Part shown: piece by piece, positions 53,317 through 62,414 of the stretch | Position numbering within the stretch: position 1 is the stretch's first letter | Layout: every line of letters begins with the position of its first letter | Assembly: GCF_900141935.1 (NCBI RefSeq) | Contig: NZ_FQYX01000021.1 | Span: 18,552 to 82,551 of the forward strand | From: Arenibacter nanhaiticus | GTDB taxonomy: Bacteria > Bacteroidota > Bacteroidia > Flavobacteriales > Flavobacteriaceae | Length of the DNA stretch: 64,000 bases | Direction: 5' to 3' | Notes under the pieces: generated by a model | What the model saw: only the letters and a program-made list of their open reading frames with translations | What the model was told of the DNA's origin: nothing | The model's database searches: none | Made by a program: the position numbers and the translations under genes

Positions 53317-54317
53317 AAGTACTGGTCTATAGCTCAAAGAAGTTTGAATTGCCCTATTTAGAAAAAGCAAATAAAGGAGGGCATACCGTCACCTATACCC
53401 AAGATGCTTTAGATAGCAATACCGCAATCAAAGCAGTGGGCCATGAGGCTATCGCTATATTTTCTGGGGACGATGCTTCTTTATTGGTATTGGAAAAGCT
53501 GAGGGATTTAGGGGTGAAATACATCGCTACCAGGTCAACCGGGCATAACAACATTCATGTGAAATCGGCCAAGCGCTTAGGCTTAAAGGTTGCCAATGCC
53601 CCCGGTTATGCCCCACATGCCATTGCCGAACACGCGGTAGGGCTGCTCTTGGCGCTCAATAGAAAAATAATCTTGGCAAATACCCAGGTACAGCAGTATA
53701 ATTTTCTTCAGGACAAGCTGATGGGATTTAACCTTCATCAAAAAAAGGTAGGCATTGTAGGTACCGGAAATATAGGCGCGGTGATGGCAAAAATCATGCA
53801 TGGTTTTGGTTGTTCCATTCTCGCTCATGATCCTATTCACAATCCCTATTTGGCAAACCAATATGACCTGCATTATGTGTCCATGGAAGAACTCTGCTCC
53901 CAATCGGACATCATCAGCTTGCATGTGCCCTTGGTCTACGAAACCCATTATTTAATAAACGCCCGTTTGTTGGCGATGATGAAAAAAAAGGTGGTACTGA
54001 TCAATACGGCCAGGGGAGCAGTAGTAGATACCAAAGCCTTGATCGATGCCCTGGAAAATGGACAAATTGGCGGCTATGCTACCGATGTCTATGAAAAGGA
54101 AAAAGGAGTGTTCTTTAAAGATCATTCCAAGGGGGGCATTAAAGATCAGCAATTGAAAAAACTACTCTCTTTTCCCAATGTACTACTGACGCCACACCAG
54201 GCCTTTATTACTGGCGAAGCCTTGGAAAACATAGCAAAAACTACTTTTTACAATATCGATTGTTGGGAATTGGGAGTTAAAAGTGACAACGAATTGGGCT
54301 TTGAAAGTGCTATGTGA
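53313..54317 (+). CDS. D-lactate dehydrogenase (D-2-hydroxyacid dehydrogenase family)
   Basis: 334 residues. NAD-binding GIVGTGNIG at about 148-156, catalytic Arg in INTARGAVVDT, Glu in DVYEKEKG and His in LLTPHQAF are all present. The substrate-side loop RSTGHNNI fits the LdhA type that reduces pyruvate to D-lactate. It gives the island a second NADH-disposal route beside acetate formation. Probably transcribed from the 51.9-kb promoter with 52089 and 52675. Confidence 0.88.
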   Translation: MKVLVYSSKKFELPYLEKANKGGHTVTYTQDALDSNTAIKAVGHEAIAIFSGDDASLLVLEKLRDLGVKYIATRSTGHNNIHVKSAKRLGLKVANAPGYAPHAIAEHAVGLLLALNRKIILANTQVQQYNFLQDKLMGFNLHQKKVGIVGTGNIGAVMAKIMHGFGCSILAHDPIHNPYLANQYDLHYVSMEELCSQSDIISLHVPLVYETHYLINARLLAMMKKKVVLINTARGAVVDTKALIDALENGQIGGYATDVYEKEKGVFFKDHSKGGIKDQQLKKLLSFPNVLLTPHQAFITGEALENIAKTTFYNIDCWELGVKSDNELGFESAM

Positions 54318-54473
54318 TGATTTCTTCAATAAACAATGAATAAAGTAATCAGTAAACGGTGAACAGTGCCTCCCCGCATGTTGCGGGGCTACCGGCCAAT
54401 ATGACTTCTTGTAAATATTGAAAAAATACATTTTTAGTCATGATCATCATAAGAAAAAATTACGTCAGTTCGA

Positions 54474-54702
54474 GACCCGAGAAAATTTATTTTTCAAGCG
54501 ATAATAATGACGTAACTTAGATTATAATCTACCGAATTGCAAAATAATCGTAGTCAGAATAGTGTTTGTTACCTGTGTTCGAGTATGATTTTCAAAAATA
54601 TCGAAAGCGAATCTGGTACTCAGTTTCTATAATTGATGTCCGTATGGTAGTCTTGCAAGCTTGTTTTTTTTGAAGGCAATTTGGTTTAAAGATCATATAG
54701 CT
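54474..54702 (+). ncRNA. Candidate bridge RNA region in the IS110 left end
   Basis: 229 bp of non-coding left end before the recombinase, the place and size where IS110 bridge RNAs are encoded. GTTCGAGT at 54577-54584 matches the left target side (GTTCGA before the insertion, plus GT in the related site), and ATGGTAGT at 54644-54651 matches the element's own right end (56042-56049). The order, target guide before donor guide, is that of IS621. Exact RNA ends are not visible. Confidence 0.5.
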
Positions 54703-56019
54703 ATGAAAAAGATCAGAGCCCATGCGGCGGGAATCGACATTGGGGCAAAAAAAGTGTACGTATGTATTGAAGGCCAGCCCGTAAAAGGCTTCGATACTTT
54801 TACCGAAGACTTAGAGGCTCTTGGAGTCTATCTGGTGGCTCACGGTATAGAGACCGTGGCCATGGAAGCTACTGGTGTCTACTGGGTCATTTTATTCGAT
54901 ATCCTAGCGTCCTACGGTTTGGATGTGTGGCTGGTCGACGGGGCGAGTACCAAACAGGTGCCCGGCAGAAAGACCGACGTTAAGGATTGCCAATGGATTC
55001 AACAACTACATAGTTATGGGCTGCTCAACAAATGTTTCATACCGGATATCTTGGTACAGGAACTGCGTGCCTACCAGCGCCTGCGTGAGGACCACATCCG
55101 TAGCGGTGCAATGCATATCAGTCATATGCAAAAGGCGTTGATACTAATGAATATCCGACTGAAGGAAGTGATAAGCCAGATTCACGGGGCAAGTGGGATG
55201 CGAATTATCCGTGCTATTCTATCCGGCGAAAGGAATGCTGAAAAATTGGCATTGCTATGTGATCAAAGGATTCTTAAAACAAAAAAAGAATGGGTCGTAA
55301 AATCCTTAAAAGGGCATTATTCGGAAGCAGCCTTGTTTGAACTAGATCAGGCCTTAGCCTGTTATGATTTTTATGGGCAACAGATCGCTATGTGCGATAG
55401 AAAGCTAGAAGAGGGATTAAAGAAGATGAGCACGGACAGTACACCACGACCAAGTACCAAAAAAGCAAGAAAGGCTATTCGTCACAATAGACCGGCTATA
55501 GAAAATATGGGTGAACACCTGCTAGGGATTTTTGAGGGAAAGGACGCTACCGTTCTTCCCGGTATCTCAGATTATAACTGGATGCAGTTGCTCTCGGAGG
55601 TCGGTACTGATCTTGGGAAGTGGAAATCAGAAAAACACTTCACCTCTTGGTTGGGACTTGCCCCAAAACAACATAATTCGGGAAAAATGAAGCGCAATTA
55701 CAAACCCAAGGGAGCCCCTAGGGCTGGATTGATATTCAAACAGGCCGCGGCAGGTCTCCTCAACAGTAAGCACATTGCATTAGGCGCTTTCGGTAGAAAG
55801 ATACGTGCCAAAAAAGGAGGATTGGTGGCCATAAAAGCGGTGGCGAGGAAATTGGCCGAACTGTATTGGAAATTGTTTGTAAAAGGACTGGAGTATGTAG
55901 AGAACGGAATCCAAAAATACCAAGAGAAAATGCTCTTGAATAAACAAAAGGCAGTAACTAAAATGGCCCAAGAACTAGGATTGGAGGTAATTTCAGTGAA
56001 AACGCAAGCAGCTGTGTAA
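54703..56019 (+). CDS. IS110-family recombinase (transposase)
   Basis: 438 residues from the ATG at 54703; the frame extends to a TTG at 54661 inside the non-coding left end. The N-terminal DEDD RuvC-like site is complete: Asp12, Glu55, Asp92, Asp95. The C-terminal Transposase_20 domain has LPGISDYNWMQLLSEVGTDL and WLGLAPKQHNSG. The gene is uninterrupted, so the element may be active. Confidence 0.93.
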   Translation: MKKIRAHAAGIDIGAKKVYVCIEGQPVKGFDTFTEDLEALGVYLVAHGIETVAMEATGVYWVILFDILASYGLDVWLVDGASTKQVPGRKTDVKDCQWIQQLHSYGLLNKCFIPDILVQELRAYQRLREDHIRSGAMHISHMQKALILMNIRLKEVISQIHGASGMRIIRAILSGERNAEKLALLCDQRILKTKKEWVVKSLKGHYSEAALFELDQALACYDFYGQQIAMCDRKLEEGLKKMSTDSTPRPSTKKARKAIRHNRPAIENMGEHLLGIFEGKDATVLPGISDYNWMQLLSEVGTDLGKWKSEKHFTSWLGLAPKQHNSGKMKRNYKPKGAPRAGLIFKQAAAGLLNSKHIALGAFGRKIRAKKGGLVAIKAVARKLAELYWKLFVKGLEYVENGIQKYQEKMLLNKQKAVTKMAQELGLEVISVKTQAAV

Positions 56020-56104
56020 TAGATTGTTATATTGCACGTCAATGGTAGTGATTTTCCGTAGCACAGCAAGGAAAATAGTATCGAGAACAGGATTCTGGCA
56101 ATAT

Positions 56105-56306
56105 TAAGCCATTTTCAAATTCCCTAATTTTCAAATTATCCGACCCCAATTGTTACATTAACTAATTGCCACATTAAACAACTATCGGCCTCTCAGTTAC
56201 CTCAATCCCCATTAATACATTGTTACATTAATTAATTGCTACATTAACAAATTATTTCATTGCTACATTAATTAATTGGTACATTAACCCATTGCTACAT
56301 TAAAAA
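56105..56306 (+). repeat. Low-complexity array of ATTGCTACATTAA-type units
   Basis: Irregular units such as TAATTGCTACATTAA between the IS element and the response regulator gene. Confidence 0.6.
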
Positions 56307-56307
56307 C

Positions 56308-56721
56308 CTACACCGGATCTAAAAACAACTCAATAGCATTCACCACTACACTGAAAGATTCCATTTCTACCGGTTTGGTAAGATAGCAATCGGCCTGATG
56401 GTAGTACGATAAATCAATATCGCTCTGGGAAGAGGAGGTCGTAAGAATAATAACAGGAATATGCATGGTTTTCTCATCCGATTTAATCGCTTGGAGTACC
56501 TCATACCCATTTTTTATAGGCAGGTTAATGTCCAAAAGAATCAAATCGGGTAGGGGGGTGTTGCGGTATTTTCCCCTTTGAAAAACGAAATCCAGGGCCT
56601 CCAAACCATTTTTAACGACACTGAATTTTTTTATTGGTTTCACCTCCTCCAACGCTTCTTTCGTCAATAGGATGTCTCCTTCATTGTCTTCAACCAGTAA
56701 AATATGTCCGCTATTCATCAT
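56308..56721 (-). CDS. Stand-alone response regulator (Rcp1/CheY-like)
   Basis: 137 residues, a single receiver domain with acidic pair Glu11-Asp12, phosphoacceptor Asp64 in LILLDINLP, and Lys in YLTKPVE. It lies 57 bp downstream of a multi-PAS kinase on the same strand. This layout is typical of phytochrome-type and multi-PAS kinases with Rcp1-like partners, so it is probably the kinase's receiver. Confidence 0.9.
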   Translation of the reverse strand: MMNSGHILLVEDNEGDILLTKEALEEVKPIKKFSVVKNGLEALDFVFQRGKYRNTPLPDLILLDINLPIKNGYEVLQAIKSDEKTMHIPVIILTTSSSQSDIDLSYYHQADCYLTKPVEMESFSVVVNAIELFLDPV

Positions 56722-56778
56722 GTATATAAGAGGTGATTTTCTAAATTAATTTAAGTTATTTTTTAATACCAACTTATA

Positions 56779-59700
56779 TTATTGGTGCTTTTTTATGGTA
56801 AAATAAAAAGTAGTCCCCTTTCCTCTTTCGGAATGCAACCATATTTTTCCCCCAAGATTTTCTATAATTTTCTTTACGATCGCTAGTCCCATCCCAGTTC
56901 CGGAATATTCCTCCTTGTGGTGTAGTCTTTGGAAGATTACAAAAATCTTCTCAAAAAACTTACCCTCTATACCTATACCATTGTCCTGAACAGAAAATTG
57001 CCAATGAGTATTCTGGTCTTCCACAGCAATATGAATCCTTGGCGCTTTCTCTGCATCTGTATATTTTAAGGCGTTGTCCAGTAAATTATGAAAGGCCTGT
57101 ATCAAGGGCGCCTTAAAATTTGTCACCATGGGCAAAGGGTCATAAGTGATTAGGGCCGATTTCTCTACGATTATTTTTCGTCTTAAAACCTTAAAATCTT
57201 CGATAAGTTCGTTCAGGTCAACAGCCTCCTTTTCATCCTCATGTCTTCCAACCCTAGAAAAATCTAACAGGTCCAAAATAATTTGGCGCATGCGCTTGGC
57301 GCCATCTACAGCAAAGTAAATATACTGATGAGCCTTGGCATCTAATTGGTCCTTATATTTTTTTTCCAATTGCGACAAAAAGCTGGTCACCATCCGCAGG
57401 GGTTCCTGTAGGTCGTGAGAGACAATATAGGCAAACTGTTCTAATTCGGCATTGGACACTTCAAGGTCCTTGGCGTATTTCTCCAAGCTTTCATTAAGGG
57501 TTTTCAAGGATCTCTCATAGGTTTTGCGATAGCTAATGTCGGCCATGGCACCTACGACCCGTGTGGGCTGTCCGTTCTTATCACGGATAATCATGCCCAT
57601 ATCTAGGACCTCCGCATAGCTTTGGTCGGCTTTTGACAATCGGTATTCTGCCTGCCAATATTGTTTGCTATGGTCTTCTATACAGCGGGACAGCCCTGCC
57701 ATTACCCGTGCTACATCATCGGGATGTACCAGCGATTTCCAAAATTCTAAGGTTCCCTGCTTCTCTGGCAGGGTGTGACCAAAGAGCCGTTTAAAACCAA
57801 ACCCACGGTAGGTACGGTCCTTTACAATATCCCAATCCCAGATGGCATCTTGGGTGGCTTGGGTAACTTTTTCAAATCGTTCCTTACTCTGCCTTAATTC
57901 CGCTTCAATTTTCTTGCGACGGCTAACGTCTTTTATAAAAAGAGACAAACCTTGTTCGGAGGGGTACACACTTACTTCAAACCATTTGCCGAGCTTGGGA
58001 AAATGCTCCTGAAAGCTGAGCGATTGCCCTGTTTCCATCGCTTGTTGGTATTTCGGGAAAATTTCGGCTTCGGTAATGTTCCGGTATAAGGTCCATAAAT
58101 CCTTGCCTATGGTATGGCTCCGATCCATTTCTAGCAGTTCTTCGGCCTTTTTGTTCCAATAGGTAACGGTCCATTGCCTATCTACAGAAATAAAAGCATC
58201 CCCAATACTCTCTAATATTTCATCCTTTTCTTTAAAGGCAGTATTCAGGGCTACCAAGGCAGTTTTAAGTTTGTGAATATGCTGAATGCTACCACTGATT
58301 CTGATGCACTTTTCTTCTTCAAATTCCGCTTTCCCCATCAGGCGTACCCACTGTTCCTTGCCATTTGCCGTAAGCATCAGGATTTCCTCATCAAAGGCTT
58401 TTCTTCTATGGATGGCATTCCAAATTAATGACAATAGCTGTCGCTTAGCGGTCTTGCTTTTTAAAAATAGTAGGCTGGCTGTTGGAGTGGGGCTGTAGTC
58501 TGACGCTACTTCCGAAATCTCCTTGGTAATATTGGACCAATACATTTTGTCATGTACTAGGTCCCATTCCCAACTACCTATTCCGGCCAAGGTATTGGCT
58601 TTGTCCAAGCGTTGTTGCAGTTCCTTGTTTTCGGTAACATCCTTGCCAATACAATAAAAAAGGCCTTCTTCTGGGGCTTGGGTGGCTGTCCAGCTAATCC
58701 ATTTAACGCTTCCGTTTTTGGTGATGTATCGGTTCTCTGAATTCGATAGCAGCCGTCCTTGTTGTAGGCTTTCTAGTTGCCTCATGGCAATGGAATGATC
58801 GTCGGGGTGTATAAACTCCCAAAAAGGCCGGCTAAAGAGCTCGACTTCCGAATACCCGAGCAGGCGTGCCGCAGCCGGATTCACTTTCTTAAAATAGCCG
58901 TCATCACCCACTACGGCAATAATATCCGGGGCAAAATTAAAGATCTGGTCAAGTTCTATTTCCAGGCGTTTTCGCTGTATTTCGGCCCCTAAATGTGTTT
59001 CCAAGGCTTTAAACAACTGCCCGTAAAACCTTTGGTTGTAGGCTACCTTTACCGATCCCAATACCAAAACCCCAATACATTGGTGGTTTTGTAGCAGCGG
59101 AAGGCCCATGACCATATCGATACCCGATTTTTCAGCGGCCGTTCTTCTAATAAAGGCCACTTTCGTATCTATTTTATCCCATACCTCCAGGGCTTGGTTT
59201 TTCCATACCGTTCCCGGTAGTCCCATTCCGTAGTCAAAACTATTGATAGTGGCACTGTTTTCATAAAAACACGCTCCGGCATCCTCATCGGCAAATTTTG
59301 CCACCATGGATAATTGGGAATTGGCCGAATTGGGCAGCCATATTTCACCAAGGTTAAAATTTGTAATCTCCACCAAATGTCTAAGGACCTCCTCTAAACA
59401 AAACCGTAGGCTTCCTTTGTTTTGAAAAAACATACTGATGGTAGTCAATATTGTTTTCTGGAATTCCAGGTTTTTCTGATCACTCACATCGCGCAAGATG
59501 GTAATCCAGTGGGTAAAGCGGCCGTTTTCATTGGCAATCGGACTCAAAGATACATTGCCCCAAAATTCTTCCCCGTTTTTTTTATAGTTGATAAGGGTAG
59601 TTTCAAAGGCATCCCATTGCTGTATGGCATCTCCTAGGTTTTTTAAGGCTGTAGGGGCTGTTTTAGGGCCGTATAAGAAGTGAGGCGATTTTCCCAAAAT

Positions 59701-60321
59701 CTCCTTGGCGGGATAACCGGTCAATTGGGTAAACGCCCTGTTCACGTAGGTGATGCAAGGGCCAGTATCCTTGGAAGAAAGCGCTTCGGTAATGATTACG
59801 GCATCTTTGGTATTGGTTACGATGGACTTTAACAACCGCAATGGCTGCTCCTCTTTTTTTTCAAGCTGCAAAAGCCTTGTAGTCTGGTTTGTAAGCGCGT
59901 GTAGCGCTGCTAGCTGACTATCATCTAATACTTTAGCATGGTAATCGCGAATGCACAATACCCCTAATAATTGGTTTTGTGTACTCTCTAAGGGTAATAA
60001 GGTGTAAAATTTATAGTCTAATAGGTGGGCCTCCGTGGTCTTGGAGGCATATCGATAGTCCGTGCTAAGGTCTTCAATGAACAATGGTGCGGCCGGATTT
60101 TCAAGGAGATGGGCGCACAGTAATTTTTCTAAAGTGTGAAGGGGGGTGGGCGTCCATTGGGGGGCGCTAAATTGTTGCAGGTGACTATCGACCACGGTAA
60201 TTAAATCCGGCGGGGTATTGCAGATAAAGGATGCCAAGCGTTGTAAATCCTTAAAAGCCCGATGGGAAAGGAGGTCTACAATAGAGGTGGTGGAGTTGTT
60301 TTTTGCCTGGGGGGTATGCAT
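56779..60321 (-). CDS. Large soluble multi-PAS/GAF sensor histidine kinase
   Basis: 1,180 residues, no membrane segment. Approximate order: GAF (1-155), PAS (165-285), GAF (290-445), four PAS/PAC units (455-930), HisKA with His969 in IVSHDLQEPLRMV, and HATPase (NLLDNALKYTD, DNGIGIE, GTGMGLAIVKK). The first GAF resembles those of phytochrome-like kinases, but no chromophore Cys is evident. Signal unknown. Partner: response regulator 56308; a second receiver protein is divergently encoded at 60759. Confidence 0.9.
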   Translation of the reverse strand: MHTPQAKNNSTTSIVDLLSHRAFKDLQRLASFICNTPPDLITVVDSHLQQFSAPQWTPTPLHTLEKLLCAHLLENPAAPLFIEDLSTDYRYASKTTEAHLLDYKFYTLLPLESTQNQLLGVLCIRDYHAKVLDDSQLAALHALTNQTTRLLQLEKKEEQPLRLLKSIVTNTKDAVIITEALSSKDTGPCITYVNRAFTQLTGYPAKEILGKSPHFLYGPKTAPTALKNLGDAIQQWDAFETTLINYKKNGEEFWGNVSLSPIANENGRFTHWITILRDVSDQKNLEFQKTILTTISMFFQNKGSLRFCLEEVLRHLVEITNFNLGEIWLPNSANSQLSMVAKFADEDAGACFYENSATINSFDYGMGLPGTVWKNQALEVWDKIDTKVAFIRRTAAEKSGIDMVMGLPLLQNHQCIGVLVLGSVKVAYNQRFYGQLFKALETHLGAEIQRKRLEIELDQIFNFAPDIIAVVGDDGYFKKVNPAAARLLGYSEVELFSRPFWEFIHPDDHSIAMRQLESLQQGRLLSNSENRYITKNGSVKWISWTATQAPEEGLFYCIGKDVTENKELQQRLDKANTLAGIGSWEWDLVHDKMYWSNITKEISEVASDYSPTPTASLLFLKSKTAKRQLLSLIWNAIHRRKAFDEEILMLTANGKEQWVRLMGKAEFEEEKCIRISGSIQHIHKLKTALVALNTAFKEKDEILESIGDAFISVDRQWTVTYWNKKAEELLEMDRSHTIGKDLWTLYRNITEAEIFPKYQQAMETGQSLSFQEHFPKLGKWFEVSVYPSEQGLSLFIKDVSRRKKIEAELRQSKERFEKVTQATQDAIWDWDIVKDRTYRGFGFKRLFGHTLPEKQGTLEFWKSLVHPDDVARVMAGLSRCIEDHSKQYWQAEYRLSKADQSYAEVLDMGMIIRDKNGQPTRVVGAMADISYRKTYERSLKTLNESLEKYAKDLEVSNAELEQFAYIVSHDLQEPLRMVTSFLSQLEKKYKDQLDAKAHQYIYFAVDGAKRMRQIILDLLDFSRVGRHEDEKEAVDLNELIEDFKVLRRKIIVEKSALITYDPLPMVTNFKAPLIQAFHNLLDNALKYTDAEKAPRIHIAVEDQNTHWQFSVQDNGIGIEGKFFEKIFVIFQRLHHKEEYSGTGMGLAIVKKIIENLGGKIWLHSERGKGTTFYFTIKKHQ

Positions 60322-60758
60322 TGTTTAGTTTCGGTTTTTGGGGTAGCAGTGCGAACACTAGGTTGGTTTAAAAGTATAAAGTTAAAATTAAGGCCCGTTA
60401 AATCATAGTAATCTTCGTTTTTTTCAGATTTAAGGGGCAGATGGTAAGAGCTGATACAAGAAGGTGCTAGAAAAGAAGAAATTGGAGAGAAAAGGAGCAT
60501 TAGAAAGTCAGGGGCACAAAATATACAAAAGGATTTGGAAGGTTTGTAAGGCTAAAAAGCTGGTGATCTTTAGCTTAGGAGCTTCAAGAGAATGAAATAA
60601 AGAATGACCATTAAAAGCTACTGCATTACATCGATTAAATTAGTTAATTACCTAAACTAATTGTTAATTCGTTATTAAATAATGCTTAGTTGGCCAATGG
60701 TAGTAGCATTGTATAAATGCCAAAGTCCAGATGTAAACAATTATTAAATATTCCCCCA
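60322..60758. other. Divergent intergenic region between the kinase and a receiver gene
   Basis: 437 bp, AT-rich toward the right. No FNR-like box, repeat family or further gene seen. Confidence 0.5.
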
Positions 60759-61166
60759 ATGAACCACAAAAATGTTTTAGTTGTAGAGAACAGTATTTTA
60801 GATGCCATTCTGATCAAAGAAGCCTTTAATCACAAGGGCATTCCATGTAATGTGCATTTAGCGCAAAGCGGAAAGGAGGCCATGGATTTTTTTAAGGAGC
60901 AGGGCTTAACCCTTTTTTCCAATTCACTGGACTTGGTCCTTATCAATGAAGAATTAACCCAGGTGGGCGAGGTAGATCTAATAGCGTCTATTAAGGAGAA
61001 AGCCGCTACCATGGTCCCTATTATAGTATTGACGGATACTAAAGACCAATCACAGCAGTCCCAAGCGCCAGGGGCCAATAGCTATTTGGCAAAACCCTTA
61101 GAGGTCACAGACTTTGTCAATATGATCAATAAGGTAAAGAATTATTGGTTAGAGGTGGTGTGTTAG
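60759..61166 (+). CDS. Degenerate receiver-domain protein
   Basis: 135 residues from the ATG at 60759; the longer frame from 60717 adds 14 unmatched residues. It aligns with the receiver at 56308 (VLVVENSILDAILIKEA against ILLVEDNEGDILLTKEA), but the phosphoacceptor position is Asn63 (LVLINEEL), and one of the acidic pocket residues is also Asn11. The conserved Lys in YLAKPLE remains. It cannot be phosphorylated in the usual way. It may act as a phosphorylation-independent adaptor of the neighbouring kinase. Confidence 0.82.
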   Translation: MNHKNVLVVENSILDAILIKEAFNHKGIPCNVHLAQSGKEAMDFFKEQGLTLFSNSLDLVLINEELTQVGEVDLIASIKEKAATMVPIIVLTDTKDQSQQSQAPGANSYLAKPLEVTDFVNMINKVKNYWLEVVC

Positions 61167-61227
61167 GAAGCAATCGCCTAGTAAGAAATCTATTCAAAAG
61201 AGAATCATAAAAAGAACATTTGTAGGT

Positions 61228-61317
61228 TGGGCGTTCCCCTAGCGGGTCGCTCTTTCCGCTGTATCTTTTTTAAGGGCGATGCCCCTAAAAAAGGATGCCG
61301 CTGCAATTGCTAACGCG
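61228..61317 (+). repeat. Dispersed repeat family B copy
   Basis: TTGGGCGTTCCCCTAGCGGG to GCCGCTGCAATTGCTAACGC. Confidence 0.72.
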
Positions 61318-61357
61318 GAATTCAGTGAATAATTAACAATTGGAAACAAGAAAAGAG

Positions 61358-61402
61358 AGGGCCGAGATGGAAATGCAACGATTTGCATTTACATCGAGGG
61401 GC
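61358..61402 (+). repeat. Hairpin repeat family A copy
   Basis: GGGCCGAGATGG, AAATGCAA-cgat-TTGCATTT, CATCGAGGGGCC. Confidence 0.7.
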
Positions 61403-61556
61403 CATTTCAATTATCAATTTCACAATAACCAATTAACAATGAGTTATGAGGTTTTGCGTGTGAACTGCTAGTGATAAAAAGAGGATCTATTCTATGAACT
61501 AATAGGTTGAATATCGCGGATTCCCCCTTAGAAGGGGGATTGAGGGGGATGTAGGG

Positions 61557-61783
61557 ATGATTAAGGCCTGTTTAAAAGCCTCTCTATAGTGCCTTCTATT
61601 TTCAAAATTACACTGAACATTACACTGAACATTTCCTGACGAAAGAAGTTTTAAGCATCAATACCTAGCAGACTTCACTTCAATTGGTTAAAATCAAAAG
61701 ATTCCGGCCTATTTTAATTTTCGTTAGGACCGAACAGAAAATGCAACGACTTGCATTTACAGCGAGGGGCCAGCTGGTGCGTG
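61557..61783 (+). repeat. Direct repeat family E, left of the toxin-antitoxin genes
   Basis: About 227 bp, nearly identical by eye to 63009-63237; includes ACACTGAACATTACACTGAA and a family A hairpin (61726-61784). Confidence 0.8.
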
Positions 61784-62071
61784 GGCTTTCGCAGTGGCTG
61801 GCGGAAGCCGTCCAAAGAAATAGTCAGTAATCGGTAACCAGTATTCAGTTATGGAGTTATCTTGTTATCAAGTTATCAAGAACCGTCCTTATAAAAGATG
61901 AAAGCAACATTTTAAAAAGCTCAATCTATCCTAATGACTTTAATCCTTTGCGCTATGTGTTGAGGAAAAAAATATCCAAAAGAAAGAAAAAGAGCGTTAA
62001 TATATAATTGTATACGTTAGGATATGCTAGAAAGGAAGAGATAGCGGTGGATGCGTTATCTTTAGTGCTTT

Positions 62072-62404
62072 CTACGCTACTTTGAATTCCGAATCGTTCA
62101 TTTGTACACTGAACTTTATGTTTGCCTTTAGTGCGTTGAAAACTTTCAAAATAGTTTCGATAGTCACATTCTTTGCACTCCGTTCCAATTTTGAAATCTG
62201 TGACTTTTGAACCCCAATTAATTCACCTAGTTGCTCTTGGGTCAATTTCCGTTCTTTTCGGACTGCTTTTATCATTTCGCCGAGAACCTCCATTTGCAAA
62301 TCGAATTCGTACTTGTCCCTGTCCGCTGTTCCGATTTTCCCAATGTCCTTGTCCTTCATTTGCTCAAGGGTCATCATTTTCATCTTTTTATTGTTTGTTG
62401 CCAT
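62072..62404 (-). CDS. HigA-like XRE antitoxin
   Basis: 110 residues from the ATG at 62404; the frame runs upstream into the toxin gene without an ATG nearer than that. The C-terminal half is an XRE helix-turn-helix: MIKAVRKERKLTQEQLGELI, then KSQISKLERSAKNVTIETIL, ending in a beta tail (IKFSVQMND). It lies 10 bp after the toxin gene, the toxin-first order of HigBA systems. It should bind the toxin and repress the operon. Confidence 0.87.
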   Translation of the reverse strand: MATNNKKMKMMTLEQMKDKDIGKIGTADRDKYEFDLQMEVLGEMIKAVRKERKLTQEQLGELIGVQKSQISKLERSAKNVTIETILKVFNALKANIKFSVQMNDSEFKVA

Positions 62405-62414
62405 AACTTTATTT

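Larger units (their letters stand above)
54474..56048 (+). mobile_element. IS110-family insertion sequence
   Basis: About 1,575 bp. The left boundary follows GTCAGTTCGA (to 54473), and family C repeat sequence resumes at TGATTTTCCGTAG (56049), so the ends are set by comparison with the intact copy at 50998. No terminal inverted repeats or target duplication are visible, as expected for IS110. Confidence 0.78.

Noticed and set aside
61935..61946. TGACTTTAATCC, a near match to the FNR-like box
   Set aside because: The last base breaks the symmetry, there is no -7 element at the fixed distance, and no gene follows.
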